Below are positions 27,869 to 37,443 of a stretch of DNA of 64,000 nucleotides, one piece after another. The number at the start of each line of letters is the position of its first letter. The stretch's first letter is position 1. Below the pieces are notes generated by a model, which was not told the DNA's origin, did no database searches, and was given only the letters and a program-made list of their open reading frames with translations. The position numbers were made by a program, and so were the translations under genes. Source of the DNA: Arthrobacter_N sp051262515 (GTDB lineage: Bacteria; Actinomycetota; Actinomycetes; Actinomycetales; Micrococcaceae); contig NZ_JBIMER010000001.1 of NCBI RefSeq assembly GCF_051262515.1, forward strand, positions 419,663-483,662, in the 5' to 3' direction.

Positions 27869-27894
27869 GGGGTAAGTAGGGACTTCCGTTCCAT
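27850..27894 (-). CDS. leuS leader peptide (14 aa, Leu-Leu)
   Basis: Short frame MERKSLLTPPYGVR ending in TGA, between glpK and leuS. The two leucines use adjacent CTA-CTT codons, rare in this genome. The ATG is 6 nt after a TAAGAT -10 box, so the leader mRNA starts with the start codon. The peptide overlaps one arm of a strong hairpin, and a terminator follows. Together this is the layout of a ribosome-mediated attenuator that would sense charged tRNA-Leu. I recall classical attenuators being predicted for leuS of some Streptomyces. Confidence 0.75.
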   Translation of the reverse strand: MERKSLLTPPYGVR

Positions 27895-27900
27895 GTAGGG

Positions 27901-27906
27901 ATCTTA
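27901..27906 (-). promoter_or_regulatory. -10 box of the leuS leader promoter
   Basis: TAAGAT on the minus strand, 6 nt upstream of the leader-peptide ATG. A CTGACG -35-like element about 19 nt further up overlaps the glpK stop codon, so leuS has its own promoter at the end of the glp operon. Confidence 0.65.
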
Positions 27907-27927
27907 CCCCAGTCGCGGAGGCGGACG

Positions 27928-29445
27928 TCAGCGCACGTCGTCGTCGATCCAATCGAAGGTGCGCGTCACGGCCTTTTTCCACAGTCGCATCTGGCGATCC
28001 CGCTCCTCGGGGTCCATGCGGGGTTCCCACCGCTTGTCTTCCGACCAGTAGCTCTCCAGCTCCCCGAGGTCCTTCCAGAACCCGACGGCGAGGCCGGCGG
28101 CATACGCGGCGCCCAGCGCCGTAGTCTCGATCACCTTGGGCCGGACCACGGGCACCCCGAGAAGGTCGGCCTGGAACTGCATCAGCGCGTCGTTGGCGAC
28201 CATGCCGCCGTCGACCCTGAGCTCGGTCAGCGCGACTCCGGCGTCTGCGTTCACGGCGTCCAAAACCTCGCGGGTTTGGAAGGCGGTGGCCTCCAGCGCC
28301 GCGCGGGCGATGTGGCCCCTGTTCGCGAAACGGGTCAGGCCCACGATCGCGCCGCGCGCATCCGGGCGCCAGTAGGGCGCGAACAATCCGGAGAAGGCCG
28401 GGACGATGTACACGCCCCCGTTGTCCTCCACCGTGGTCGCGAGGGTCTCGACCTCCGGAGCCGTCGAGATCATGCCGATGTTGTCGCGCAGCCACTGGAT
28501 GAGCGAACCGGTGACAGCGATGGAGCCCTCGAGCGCATAGACGGGCCTCCCGTCGCCGAGCTTGTAGGCAACGGTGGTGAGGAGCCCGTTTTCGCTGCGG
28601 ACGAGCTCCTCGCCGGTGTTGAAGATCAAGAAGCAGCCGGTGCCGTAGGTGTTCTTGGCATCGCCCTTCCCGAACGCGGCCTGCCCGAACGTTGCCGCCT
28701 GCTGATCGCCGAGGATGCCGGCGACGGGAACCTCGCGCAGCAACTGTGAACCGTGGACCTCCCCATAGACCTCGGACGAGGACTTGATGGCCGGCATCAT
28801 CGAGCGTGGAACGCCGAAGTCGGCGAGGATCTCCTCATCCCAATCGAGGGTCTTCAGGTCCATAAACAGGGTGCGTGACGCGTTGGTCACGTCAGTGATG
28901 TGGACACCACCGTCGGTGCCGCCCGTCAGGTTCCACGTCACCCACGTATCCGTGTTTCCGAACAGGAGCTCCCCACGTTCCGCCTGCCCGCGGGCGCCGT
29001 CAACGTTGTCGAGGATCCACTTGATCTTCGTTCCGGAGAAGTACGTCGCCAGCGGCAGTCCGACCCGGTCCTTGTAGCGGTCAACGCCGGCGTCCCCGGC
29101 AAGCTCGTCGACAATCGGCTGGGTCCTCGTGTCTTGCCAGACAATGGCGTTGTAGACGGGTTCGCCCGTGGTCCTGTTCCAGACCACCGTGGTTTCGCGT
29201 TGGTTGGTGATGCCCACCGCGACGATGTCGTGCCGCGTCAGGTTGGCCTTGGACAGCGCGCTTCCGACGACCTCCCGGGTATTTGCCCAGATTTCGGATG
29301 GGTCGTGCTCCACCCAGCCGGCCTTCGGGAAGATCTGCTCGTGTTCCAGTTGTCCGGTCGAGGCGATCCGGCCCTCGTGGTCGAACACGATGGCCCGTGT
29401 GCTGGTGGTCCCCTGGTCGAGCGCGATCACGTATTTCTCACTCAT
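27928..29445 (-). CDS. glpK: Glycerol kinase
   Basis: Phosphorylates glycerol to sn-glycerol 3-phosphate with ATP; 505 residues. The FGGY-kinase phosphate motif DQGTTSTRAI lies at residues 10-19. ITNQRETTVVW, GILGDQQAATFGQ and the C-terminal LRVDGGMVANDALMQ are the family signatures. The start ATG 29445 has GAAAGG 8 nt upstream; GTG 29454 is in frame but less likely. Last gene of glpD-glpF-glpK. Confidence 0.97.
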   Translation of the reverse strand: MSEKYVIALDQGTTSTRAIVFDHEGRIASTGQLEHEQIFPKAGWVEHDPSEIWANTREVVGSALSKANLTRHDIVAVGITNQRETTVVWNRTTGEPVYNAIVWQDTRTQPIVDELAGDAGVDRYKDRVGLPLATYFSGTKIKWILDNVDGARGQAERGELLFGNTDTWVTWNLTGGTDGGVHITDVTNASRTLFMDLKTLDWDEEILADFGVPRSMMPAIKSSSEVYGEVHGSQLLREVPVAGILGDQQAATFGQAAFGKGDAKNTYGTGCFLIFNTGEELVRSENGLLTTVAYKLGDGRPVYALEGSIAVTGSLIQWLRDNIGMISTAPEVETLATTVEDNGGVYIVPAFSGLFAPYWRPDARGAIVGLTRFANRGHIARAALEATAFQTREVLDAVNADAGVALTELRVDGGMVANDALMQFQADLLGVPVVRPKVIETTALGAAYAAGLAVGFWKDLGELESYWSEDKRWEPRMDPEERDRQMRLWKKAVTRTFDWIDDDVR

Positions 29446-29487
29446 GTGCTTCACCTTTCGTTGTCACTTCGTTGTGTTGGGGAGGTG

Positions 29488-30216
29488 TTAGTAGAGGGCG
29501 CCGGCGGCGAGTCCGGCTGCCGCGCCACCGAGGAGCGGTCCGACGACGGGGACCCATGAGTATCCCCAATCGCTGCTGCCCTTTCCCTTGATGGGCAGCA
29601 GCGCGTGGACGATGCGCGGGCCGAGGTCGCGCGTCGGGTTGATGGCGTATCCGGTGGGCCCGCCGAGGGAGGCGCCGATCCCGACGACCAGCAGAGCCAC
29701 CGCCAGCGGACCCAAGCCCGAAGGCGTCTGCCCGAAGGAAGCAATCACGAAGACCAGCACGAAGGTACCGATCGCCTCGGTGGCCAGGTTCCAGCCGGGG
29801 TTCCGGATTCCGGGGCTCGTGGAGAAGACGGCGAGTTTGTTGGCGGCTTCCGGCTCGGCGTCGAAGTGCTGCTTGTACGCGACCCAACACGCGGCGGCTC
29901 CGAACATGGCGCCGGTGAGCTGCGCGCCGAAATAGGCCAACATGTTCAGCATGGTCTTGTCCACGCCGGGTGCGAACTCGGCGGCGTCGCCGTTCGCCAT
30001 GAGGCCCACGGTCACCGCCGGGTTCAGGTGGGCTCCGGATGCCGCCGCGATGTAGACGCCGGCGAAGACGCCGAGCCCCCAGCCGAAGTTGACCAGCAGG
30101 AATCCTCCGCTGTTTCCCTTGGTGCCCGCCAGCGCGACGTTGGCGACGACGCCGCAACCGAGCAGCAGGAGCATGGCGGTGCCGAACATCTCGGCGCTGA
30201 ATATGTGTAGAGACAT
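29488..30216 (-). CDS. glpF: Glycerol uptake facilitator (aquaglyceroporin)
   Basis: Major intrinsic protein for passive glycerol entry; 242 residues with six hydrophobic segments and two re-entrant half-helices. The first pore motif is NPA (residues 65-67, in HLNPAVT). The second is NPT rather than NPA (193-195, in NPTRDLGPR), keeping the Arg-Asp typical of glycerol channels. The second of two adjacent ATGs was taken as the start because GGAG lies 6 nt before it. Between glpD and glpK, so uptake, phosphorylation and oxidation are co-transcribed. Confidence 0.95.
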   Translation of the reverse strand: MSLHIFSAEMFGTAMLLLLGCGVVANVALAGTKGNSGGFLLVNFGWGLGVFAGVYIAAASGAHLNPAVTVGLMANGDAAEFAPGVDKTMLNMLAYFGAQLTGAMFGAAACWVAYKQHFDAEPEAANKLAVFSTSPGIRNPGWNLATEAIGTFVLVFVIASFGQTPSGLGPLAVALLVVGIGASLGGPTGYAINPTRDLGPRIVHALLPIKGKGSSDWGYSWVPVVGPLLGGAAAGLAAGALY

Positions 30217-30273
30217 CATTGACTCCTCGTGGTTTTTCCCGCGGCCACCGGATGTGGGGCGGGCGTGCGGGTG

Positions 30274-30291
30274 CCGCGGATGACTCCGCGG
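30274..30291 (-). other. Stem-loop between glpD and glpF
   Basis: CCGCGGA and TCCGCGG pair around a 4-nt loop, 20 nt after the glpD stop. With no U-run it is more likely an mRNA processing or stability element than a terminator. Such stems can set different amounts of product within an operon. Confidence 0.45.
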
Positions 30292-30310
30292 ACCCCGGCG
30301 TTTCGGGGCG

Positions 30311-32062
30311 CTATGCCGGTTGGTGGCTGCCCTGGTGCGGGGCCAGCCCCCGACGCGTGCCGTTCCCGCCCAGCTGCGTGCGGTGCAACCGGAGCAGGGT
30401 GTCCTGCGCGTGTTTGATTTCATCCCGGGTCGTTTCGTCGTCCCACGCGAGATAGCGCGCCAGGACGCCCGCGGTTTCCTCCAGCATTTCCCTGGTCACT
30501 AGCCCGCGGAAAGCCAGCGAGGTGCGGCGGATGAAGATGTCGATCAGGCGGGTGGCCTGCTCCTGGGCCACGAAGTAGCCGAGTTCGCCGACCGTCAATT
30601 CATCGGTGGCGTTCAACGGGGCGTCGTTCGGGCCGCAATGCTCCAGCACGGCGTCGGCGCGCGTTCCGTGCCGCTCCAAGAGGATCTCCAGCCGACGGCG
30701 TTCCGCCAGGGAGGCCCGGGCGGCGAACCACTCCCCCAGCGACGCCGCGTCTTTCGGGTACCCGCGTCCGCCGCCGATGGCGAGGTCCTTCGTCGACACG
30801 GAACGCCGCTGGCCGGACTCCGAGAGGACGTCGCCGGCCAGGTGCTCCGCAAGCGCCCGGAAAGTGGTCCACTTCCCGCCGACGAGGGTCAGCATCGGCA
30901 CTCCGTCGCCGAGCGTGCTTCTCTCGATGCGGTAGTCCCGGGAGACGAATCCGGGCTGCGTGCCATCGTGGCGCGGGAGCGGCCGGACGCCCGAAAAGGT
31001 GTGGACGATCGCATCGCGGCCGACTTCCAGGGCGGGGAAGACATGGTGGACGAGGTCGAGGAAGTAGTCGATTTCCGCATCCGTGCACACGGCGTCCCGG
31101 CTGATGTCGGCCTCGATGTCCGTCGTGCCCACCAGGACGCGGTCGCCCAAAGGATAGATCAGCACGATCCGTCCGTCCCTGTGCTCGAAGAAGATCTCGT
31201 TCCCTCCCGTCGCCTCCAGCAGTGCCGGGTGGTCCAGAACGATGTGGCTGCCCTTGGTTCCGCCCATGTGGGTCGTGGGCTTGCCGACCGACGCGTTGGT
31301 CGCATCCGCCCACGCCCCGGTCGCGTTGACGACCGTTCCGGCGCGGAACCTGAACTCCTCCCCCGTGATTTCGTCTCGCAGGACCACTCCCTCGGCTTCG
31401 TGGCGGGCCAGACTGAGGTAGTTGCTGGCACGCGCAGCTGGATTCGCCTCCAACCCCGACCTCAGAACGTCGAGTGTGAGCCGCTCGGGGTTGTGCACGG
31501 AGGCGTCGAAGTAGGTGGCGGTGTACTTCACGTCCCGGCGCAGCTGGGGTAGCGCCGCGAGGGATTTCCTGCGTCCGTGGAAGGTGTGCCACGGCGTGTT
31601 GCGGGCCGTGGACAGGCCGGCGAAGCAGTCGTACATCACCAGGCCGGCCTTGATCAGCGCCGCGCCGCGTTCGGTGGGACGTCCGCTGCGGTGCGTCAGG
31701 AATCGAAGCGGCGCGCTGAGGATCCCGGAGAAGGTGGAGAAGACGGGAATCGTGGTCCGCAGCGGTTTGACATAATGCGGCGCGATGGACAGCAGCCCGT
31801 TCCTTTCGGCAACGGACTCCCGCACCAACCTGAACTCCCCGTTCTCCAGGTATCTAATGCCGCCGTGGATCATGTGGGACGAGGCGCCCGATGCCCCTTG
31901 GCAGTAGTCGCCGCGTTCCACCAGCGCCACGTCGACGCCTTGCAGCGCCAGATCGCGGAAAGTGGCGACGCCGTTGATTCCGCCCCCGATGACGAGCACG
32001 GCCGCCTCGGGACGGTCCTTGAAGTCCTGTACTTGCTGGCGGATTCGGGTGTTTTTGGGCAC
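30311..32062 (-). CDS. glpD: Aerobic glycerol-3-phosphate dehydrogenase
   Basis: FAD enzyme at the membrane that oxidises glycerol 3-phosphate to dihydroxyacetone phosphate and feeds the quinone pool; 583 residues. The FAD-binding motif is VLVIGGGINGVATFRD near residue 25. ASSHMIHGGIRYLENGEF and the later GVRPLPR are characteristic of GlpD. A C-terminal DAO_C domain follows (LGEWFAARASLAERR onward). The start is GTG 32062 with GAGGA 6 nt upstream. First gene of the glp operon and divergent from a SorC-type regulator. Confidence 0.96.
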   Translation of the reverse strand: MPKNTRIRQQVQDFKDRPEAAVLVIGGGINGVATFRDLALQGVDVALVERGDYCQGASGASSHMIHGGIRYLENGEFRLVRESVAERNGLLSIAPHYVKPLRTTIPVFSTFSGILSAPLRFLTHRSGRPTERGAALIKAGLVMYDCFAGLSTARNTPWHTFHGRRKSLAALPQLRRDVKYTATYFDASVHNPERLTLDVLRSGLEANPAARASNYLSLARHEAEGVVLRDEITGEEFRFRAGTVVNATGAWADATNASVGKPTTHMGGTKGSHIVLDHPALLEATGGNEIFFEHRDGRIVLIYPLGDRVLVGTTDIEADISRDAVCTDAEIDYFLDLVHHVFPALEVGRDAIVHTFSGVRPLPRHDGTQPGFVSRDYRIERSTLGDGVPMLTLVGGKWTTFRALAEHLAGDVLSESGQRRSVSTKDLAIGGGRGYPKDAASLGEWFAARASLAERRRLEILLERHGTRADAVLEHCGPNDAPLNATDELTVGELGYFVAQEQATRLIDIFIRRTSLAFRGLVTREMLEETAGVLARYLAWDDETTRDEIKHAQDTLLRLHRTQLGGNGTRRGLAPHQGSHQPA

Positions 32063-32101
32063 GCTGGGTCCTCACTGACATGGCTTTGGGGTTCTTGGCG
32101 G

Positions 32102-32119
32102 GGGACGTGTTCCCGTCCC
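32102..32119. promoter_or_regulatory. Inverted repeat upstream of glpD (candidate operator)
   Basis: GGGACG-N6-CGTCCC lies 40 nt before the glpD GTG, in the intergenic region shared with the divergent regulator. Its position suits a repressor site near the glpD transcription start. Function is inferred only. Confidence 0.45.
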
Positions 32120-32163
32120 GCATGAGTAGTCTTGGGAAAGGTGGACCAACACGTCAATGCGTA

Positions 32164-32177
32164 TGCACGAATGTGCA
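32164..32177. promoter_or_regulatory. Inverted repeat TGCAC-N4-GTGCA (candidate operator)
   Basis: A perfect 5-bp inverted repeat with 4-nt spacer between glpD and the regulator gene, 42 nt upstream of the regulator ATG. It could be the binding site of the SorC-type protein acting on both promoters. Confidence 0.5.
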
Positions 32178-32218
32178 CTAATTCCAGGAACGGGACAGAT
32201 TATGAGCGGCGACACACC

Positions 32219-33301
<1,083 letters not shown>

Positions 33302-33311
33302 GGTGGATTCC

Positions 33312-34181
33312 ATGTCTTCCCGCCCGGACGCAACACTGGTCAGCACACACCGCATCCTGGGGGCGGACCTCAGGTGTTGGACCTACCCCGCCGCTGGCGC
33401 CCCCGCGGGAACCATCCTGGCCGTCCACGGATTCCGTGGCGACCACCATGGGCTCCAGCTCCTCGTCGACGCGCTGCCCGAGTACGCCGTCGTCGTGCCC
33501 GACCTGCCCGGTTTCGGGGACTCGACGCCGATGCGCGGCACGGCGCACGACGCGGCGGGGTACGCCGTAGCCGTCAGGGAACTGGCAGGACAGCTCGGGC
33601 TGGGGCCCTCGACGACCCTGCTCGGGCATTCGTTCGGAACCCTCGTCGCCGCCCGCCTGTTGGCCGACCATCCGGGGTCCTTCCGCCGGCTGGTGCTGGT
33701 CAACCCCATCTGCGAGCCCGCGCTCGAAGGGTCCAACGCACTGATGTCCAAGGCGGCCGGCGTCTTCTACGCCGTCGGTTCCATGCTCCCGGCCGCGCTC
33801 GGCGAACCGCTTCTGCGTTGGAGACTCATCTCGGACCTCATGAGCCTGGCCATGACCAAGTCGCGCCACCGAGCGGTGCGCTCCTACGTCAAGGACCAGC
33901 ACCGCCGCTACTTCAGCCGCTTCAACGGCCGGGACACGCTGCGCGAAGCCTATGCGTCCTCCATCAGCGGCACGGTGCTGCAAGTCGCGCCCCAGATCCC
34001 CGTGCCGACCCTCCTGGTCGCCGGCGCGCTGGACGAACTGGGGTCCGTCGCCGGCCAAAGGAGGCTGGCCGCGGGCTTCCGCTCCGCGGACCTGCGGGTC
34101 ATCGAGGGGGTGGGCCACCTGATCCACTATGAGAAACCGTTGGAGGCCGCCGGCCACATCCGCGAGTTCCTGACGCGTTAG
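33312..34181 (+). CDS. Alpha/beta-hydrolase fold protein
   Basis: A 289-residue hydrolase. The oxyanion region is ILAVHGFRGDHHGL, the nucleophile elbow is GHSFG with Ser near residue 107, and the catalytic His is in GVGHLIHY near residue 269. An acidic residue in GALDELG is the likely third member of the triad. No signal peptide. The substrate is unknown. The start at 33312 was preferred over 33267, which overlaps the regulator gene, because of the leaderless -10 box. The stop overlaps the convergent priA stop by 4 nt. Confidence 0.87.
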   Translation: MSSRPDATLVSTHRILGADLRCWTYPAAGAPAGTILAVHGFRGDHHGLQLLVDALPEYAVVVPDLPGFGDSTPMRGTAHDAAGYAVAVRELAGQLGLGPSTTLLGHSFGTLVAARLLADHPGSFRRLVLVNPICEPALEGSNALMSKAAGVFYAVGSMLPAALGEPLLRWRLISDLMSLAMTKSRHRAVRSYVKDQHRRYFSRFNGRDTLREAYASSISGTVLQVAPQIPVPTLLVAGALDELGSVAGQRRLAAGFRSADLRVIEGVGHLIHYEKPLEAAGHIREFLTR

Positions 34182-36217
34182 AGGACACCGTCGGGATCCA
34201 CGCGCACGTTGACCACCGGATCGCGCTGGGCGGAGGAGACGGCCCGTTGCTTGCGCAGTTCGGCCGTGACGGCCGCCCCGTCGGCGTAGGGATAGAAGAT
34301 GATCCACCGGTGGTCCCCGTCCTCCTCGATGACGGGGCCGTTCGTGCGCGCCGACGGGGGAAGGTCGAGCGAGGCCACGAAGCGGTCCGTCGCCGTGGCC
34401 GGGCCCGTTACGACGGCGGTGCGGACCGCGGGCGGCAACCCCAGTTCGCGTCGTTGGGCCAGCTCGCGCTCCGCGAAGACCGCCGGGTCCCAGCGCACCA
34501 TCGCGCTGAGGGGATCCGAGGCGACGGCGGCGACCACCACGACTCCCCCGTCCTTGGAGGATCGGGCCAACGAGGCCGCTGCAAGCCAGCGGTGGAGCAC
34601 GTCCTCGCCGGTGCGCAGGCCGTCGCGGGCCAACATCCGGTCTCCGTCCAGCAACAACACGGCGGCGTAGCCGCCCTCGGCGACCGGTTCGGCGCCCGGT
34701 GTCGCCACCACGACGGCGGGGCCCGGACCCACCCGCTCTCGGGGCTGCGCGCCCGTCGCGCTGACCACCGGCGCGCGCGGGAAGGCCCGGCCGAGCTCCT
34801 CCGCGGTCCGGTCGGCCCCGATGGTGCCGGCGCGCAGGCGGTGTCCCCCGCATTCGGGGCAGGTCCACACCGGCATCTGGACGCCGCACCAGCGGCAGGC
34901 GGGGACCGAACGCGCATCGCCGTATCCCAGCGGGCCGGCGCATTCCGCGCATCGCGCGCTTTCCCGGCACCGTTCGCAACGCAGGGCGGGAACGAAACCG
35001 GTACGCGCCACCTGCACCAGCACCGGCCCCGTGGACAGGGCGTCGGCGGCGGCCTTCCATGCGACCTGGGGCAGACGCGCGGCGTGCAACAGGGGGTCGC
35101 GCTCGGCCTGGTGCGAATCCGACGACGCGAGCACCCGGGGCGCGGCCGCACGCAGGGCCGCGCGCGGCGCGGCGAGCTCGGACGCCCACCCGGTCAGGAC
35201 CAGCCGCTGGGCCTCGGCGCTACGGCCGTGCGCGGCGATGAGCAGTCCGCAGCCGGCCTCCCCCGCCCGGAGCAGGAGCGTCTCGCGGACATGGTGGTAG
35301 GGCGCCCTGGGTTCGGCGTGGCTCGAGTCGTGGTCCTCCCACAGCACGAGCAGACCGAGGTCGCCCACCGGAGCGAATGCCGCGGAGCGCGTGCCAACGG
35401 CCACCCTGACCTCGTTGCGCGCGGCGCGCAGGAAATTGCGGTAGCGCGGCGTCGCGCCGTCGTCGGCGGTGAGCCGGGCGTAGGAATCGGCGCCCGGCGT
35501 CGCGTCGAGTGCGTCGGTGAGGCGGCGCAGGTCGCGGGCATCGGGTACGACGACGACGGCGCCGCGTCCGGAGCGCACGCAGGCCGCGACCGCGCCGGCC
35601 AGCAGCGCGGGCCAACCGCCGGGCTGGTTGGGCAGCACGCTCAGGACGGCGCGCGGCGAATCACCGGCGGCGAGGGCCGCCGTGAAGTCGGTGCCGCCGT
35701 CGTACGCGGCGAAAGGGTTCGCCGCGGTGTCGGGTGGGGTGTCGGGCACGGTGGCTGGGACCGCGCCCGGGAGGCTTTCGGCGGCGGAGTCGCGGGGCTC
35801 GCGCTCCACGCGGGCCATGCGCGGTGGAACGGCGCTCCGCACGACGTCGGCCACGGTGCCCGCGTAGCGTGCCGCTACGGTCTGGCACAGCCGGAGCACC
35901 TCCGGCGTCAGGACCACCTCCGCGGAGACGACCTTGTCCAGCGGTTGCAGCCGGACGCCTGGCTCCGCGTCCGCGCGGCGCTCCACGATGAACCCGGGCA
36001 GGTCCTGTCCGCCGAAACGCGCGCGCACGCGGACGCCGGCGCGCGCCGTCTCGGACAGCGCGGCGGGGACCAGGTAGTCGTAGAAACGATCCAGGTGCGG
36101 CACCTGGGTCTCCAGCAGCACGCGCGCCACCGGTAGGACCGCCGCGGCCTCCGGAGTGCCGGGCAACGGCTTGCCGACGTCGAACCCCTGCAGCAGCGAG
36201 GGCTGGCGCGCCTCCAC
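34178..36217 (-). CDS. priA: Probable primosomal protein N' (PriA, helicase motifs degenerate)
   Basis: Replication-restart protein of 679 residues. The N-terminal 3'-DNA-binding domain (VLLETQVPHLDRFYDYLVP) and the zinc-binding cysteines in the middle (CERCRESARCAECAGP, then CRWCG and CPECG) are intact. There is no Walker A: where GxTGSGKT should be the sequence is SVLPNQPGGWPALLAG. The DEAD-box position reads VLWEDHD. This loss of ATPase motifs is usual for actinobacterial PriA, so it probably acts as a scaffold or DNA-structure binder. The start is GTG 36217, 11 nt after metK. Confidence 0.92.
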   Translation of the reverse strand: MEARQPSLLQGFDVGKPLPGTPEAAAVLPVARVLLETQVPHLDRFYDYLVPAALSETARAGVRVRARFGGQDLPGFIVERRADAEPGVRLQPLDKVVSAEVVLTPEVLRLCQTVAARYAGTVADVVRSAVPPRMARVEREPRDSAAESLPGAVPATVPDTPPDTAANPFAAYDGGTDFTAALAAGDSPRAVLSVLPNQPGGWPALLAGAVAACVRSGRGAVVVVPDARDLRRLTDALDATPGADSYARLTADDGATPRYRNFLRAARNEVRVAVGTRSAAFAPVGDLGLLVLWEDHDSSHAEPRAPYHHVRETLLLRAGEAGCGLLIAAHGRSAEAQRLVLTGWASELAAPRAALRAAAPRVLASSDSHQAERDPLLHAARLPQVAWKAAADALSTGPVLVQVARTGFVPALRCERCRESARCAECAGPLGYGDARSVPACRWCGVQMPVWTCPECGGHRLRAGTIGADRTAEELGRAFPRAPVVSATGAQPRERVGPGPAVVVATPGAEPVAEGGYAAVLLLDGDRMLARDGLRTGEDVLHRWLAAASLARSSKDGGVVVVAAVASDPLSAMVRWDPAVFAERELAQRRELGLPPAVRTAVVTGPATATDRFVASLDLPPSARTNGPVIEEDGDHRWIIFYPYADGAAVTAELRKQRAVSSAQRDPVVNVRVDPDGVL

Positions 36218-36228
36218 GAACGGATCGC

Positions 36229-37434
36229 TCAGGCGTTGAAGTAGCTGCGCAGGGCGTCCGCGCGGTCCGTGCGCTCCCAGGTGAAGTCCGGCTCCTCGCG
36301 TCCGAAGTGCCCGTGGGCGGCGGTCCGCTGGTAGATGGGGCGCTTCAGGTCCAGGTCCTCGATGATGCCCAGCGGACGCAGATCGAAGATCTCGCGGATG
36401 GACTCCTCGATGCGCAGCGGATCCACCGTCTCCGTCCCGAACGTCTCCACGTACAGTCCCACGGGCCGGGCGACGCCGATCGCGTAGGCAACCTGGATCT
36501 CGGCACGCCGGGCGAGACCGGCCGCGACGACGTTCTTGGCGATCCAGCGCATGGCGTAGGCGGCCGAACGGTCGACCTTGGACGGGTCCTTGCCGCTGAA
36601 CGCTCCGCCGCCGTGGCGGGCGAAGCCGCCGTAGGTGTCGACGATGATCTTGCGTCCGGTCAGGCCGGCGTCCCCGACGGGGCCGCCGATGATGAACGGT
36701 CCGGAGGGGTTCAGGATGATGCGTGTTTCGCTGATGTCCAGATCGGTTCCGGCGAGCACGGGCTTCACCACGAGCTCCATCAGGTCCTCCTGCAGCTGGG
36801 GCAGCAGGAGTTCGGTTGCGTGCTGGGAGGAAACGACGACCGTTTCCACGGACACCGGCCTGTCCCCGTCGTAGCCGATCGTCACCTGCGTCTTGCCGTC
36901 CGGGCGCAGGAGCGGCTGGAGTCCGGTCTTACGGACTTCGGTGAGACGTTCGGACAGCCGGTGGGCGAGGAAGATGGGGGTGGGCATGAGCACGGCGGTC
37001 TCGTCCGAGGCGAACCCGAACATGATGCCCTGGTCGCCGGCGCCCTGCAGGTCCCGCGGATCCTCCTGGATGCCTTCCCGGGCCTCCAGGGAGTTGAAGA
37101 CGCCGTCGGCGATCTCCGGGGATTGCTGTCCGATCGAGACGGAGACGCCGCAGCGCGCGCCGTCGAAACCGTTTCCGGAGGAGTCGTAGCCGATGTCAAG
37201 CAGGGTCTGGCGGACCAGCTGCGGGATCTCGACATAGCCCTTGGTCGTGACCTCGCCGGCCACATGGACGAGTCCGGTGGTGGTGAGTGTCTCGACGGCC
37301 ACGCGCGAGTCGGGGTCCTGGGCCAGCATGGCGTCCAGGATGGCGTCGCTGATCTGGTCGCAGATCTTGTCGGGGTGGCCCTCGGTGACCGATTCGGAGC
37401 TGAACAGGCGCAGGGCGGAATTGTCTCGAGTCAC
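36229..37434 (-). CDS. metK: S-adenosylmethionine synthetase
   Basis: Makes S-adenosylmethionine from methionine and ATP; 401 residues. SESVTEGHPDKICDQISDA at the N-terminus carries the ATP-binding His. The loop GAGDQGIMFGFASDET and the glycine-rich GGGAFSGKDPSKVDRSAAY are both conserved. It lies 9 nt downstream of coaBC and before priA, the order usual in actinobacteria. Confidence 0.98.
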   Translation of the reverse strand: MTRDNSALRLFSSESVTEGHPDKICDQISDAILDAMLAQDPDSRVAVETLTTTGLVHVAGEVTTKGYVEIPQLVRQTLLDIGYDSSGNGFDGARCGVSVSIGQQSPEIADGVFNSLEAREGIQEDPRDLQGAGDQGIMFGFASDETAVLMPTPIFLAHRLSERLTEVRKTGLQPLLRPDGKTQVTIGYDGDRPVSVETVVVSSQHATELLLPQLQEDLMELVVKPVLAGTDLDISETRIILNPSGPFIIGGPVGDAGLTGRKIIVDTYGGFARHGGGAFSGKDPSKVDRSAAYAMRWIAKNVVAAGLARRAEIQVAYAIGVARPVGLYVETFGTETVDPLRIEESIREIFDLRPLGIIEDLDLKRPIYQRTAAHGHFGREEPDFTWERTDRADALRSYFNA

Positions 37435-37443
37435 CGAACCACT

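Noticed and set aside
24158..27898. 1246-residue plus-strand frame across degV and leuS
   Set aside because: Antisense shadow of two clear genes. It even runs through the leuS leader and has no domain or ribosome-binding site.
27871..27906. GGGGTAAG ... CTTACCCC inverted repeat as an RNA hairpin of the leuS leader
   Set aside because: Its outer arm contains the TAAGAT -10 box and lies upstream of the inferred transcript start, so it would not be in the RNA. It could still matter as DNA.
27740..27927. T-box riboswitch for leuS
   Set aside because: No T-box bulge sequence (TGGN ACC) or specifier loop layout is visible. The leader-peptide reading explains the region better.
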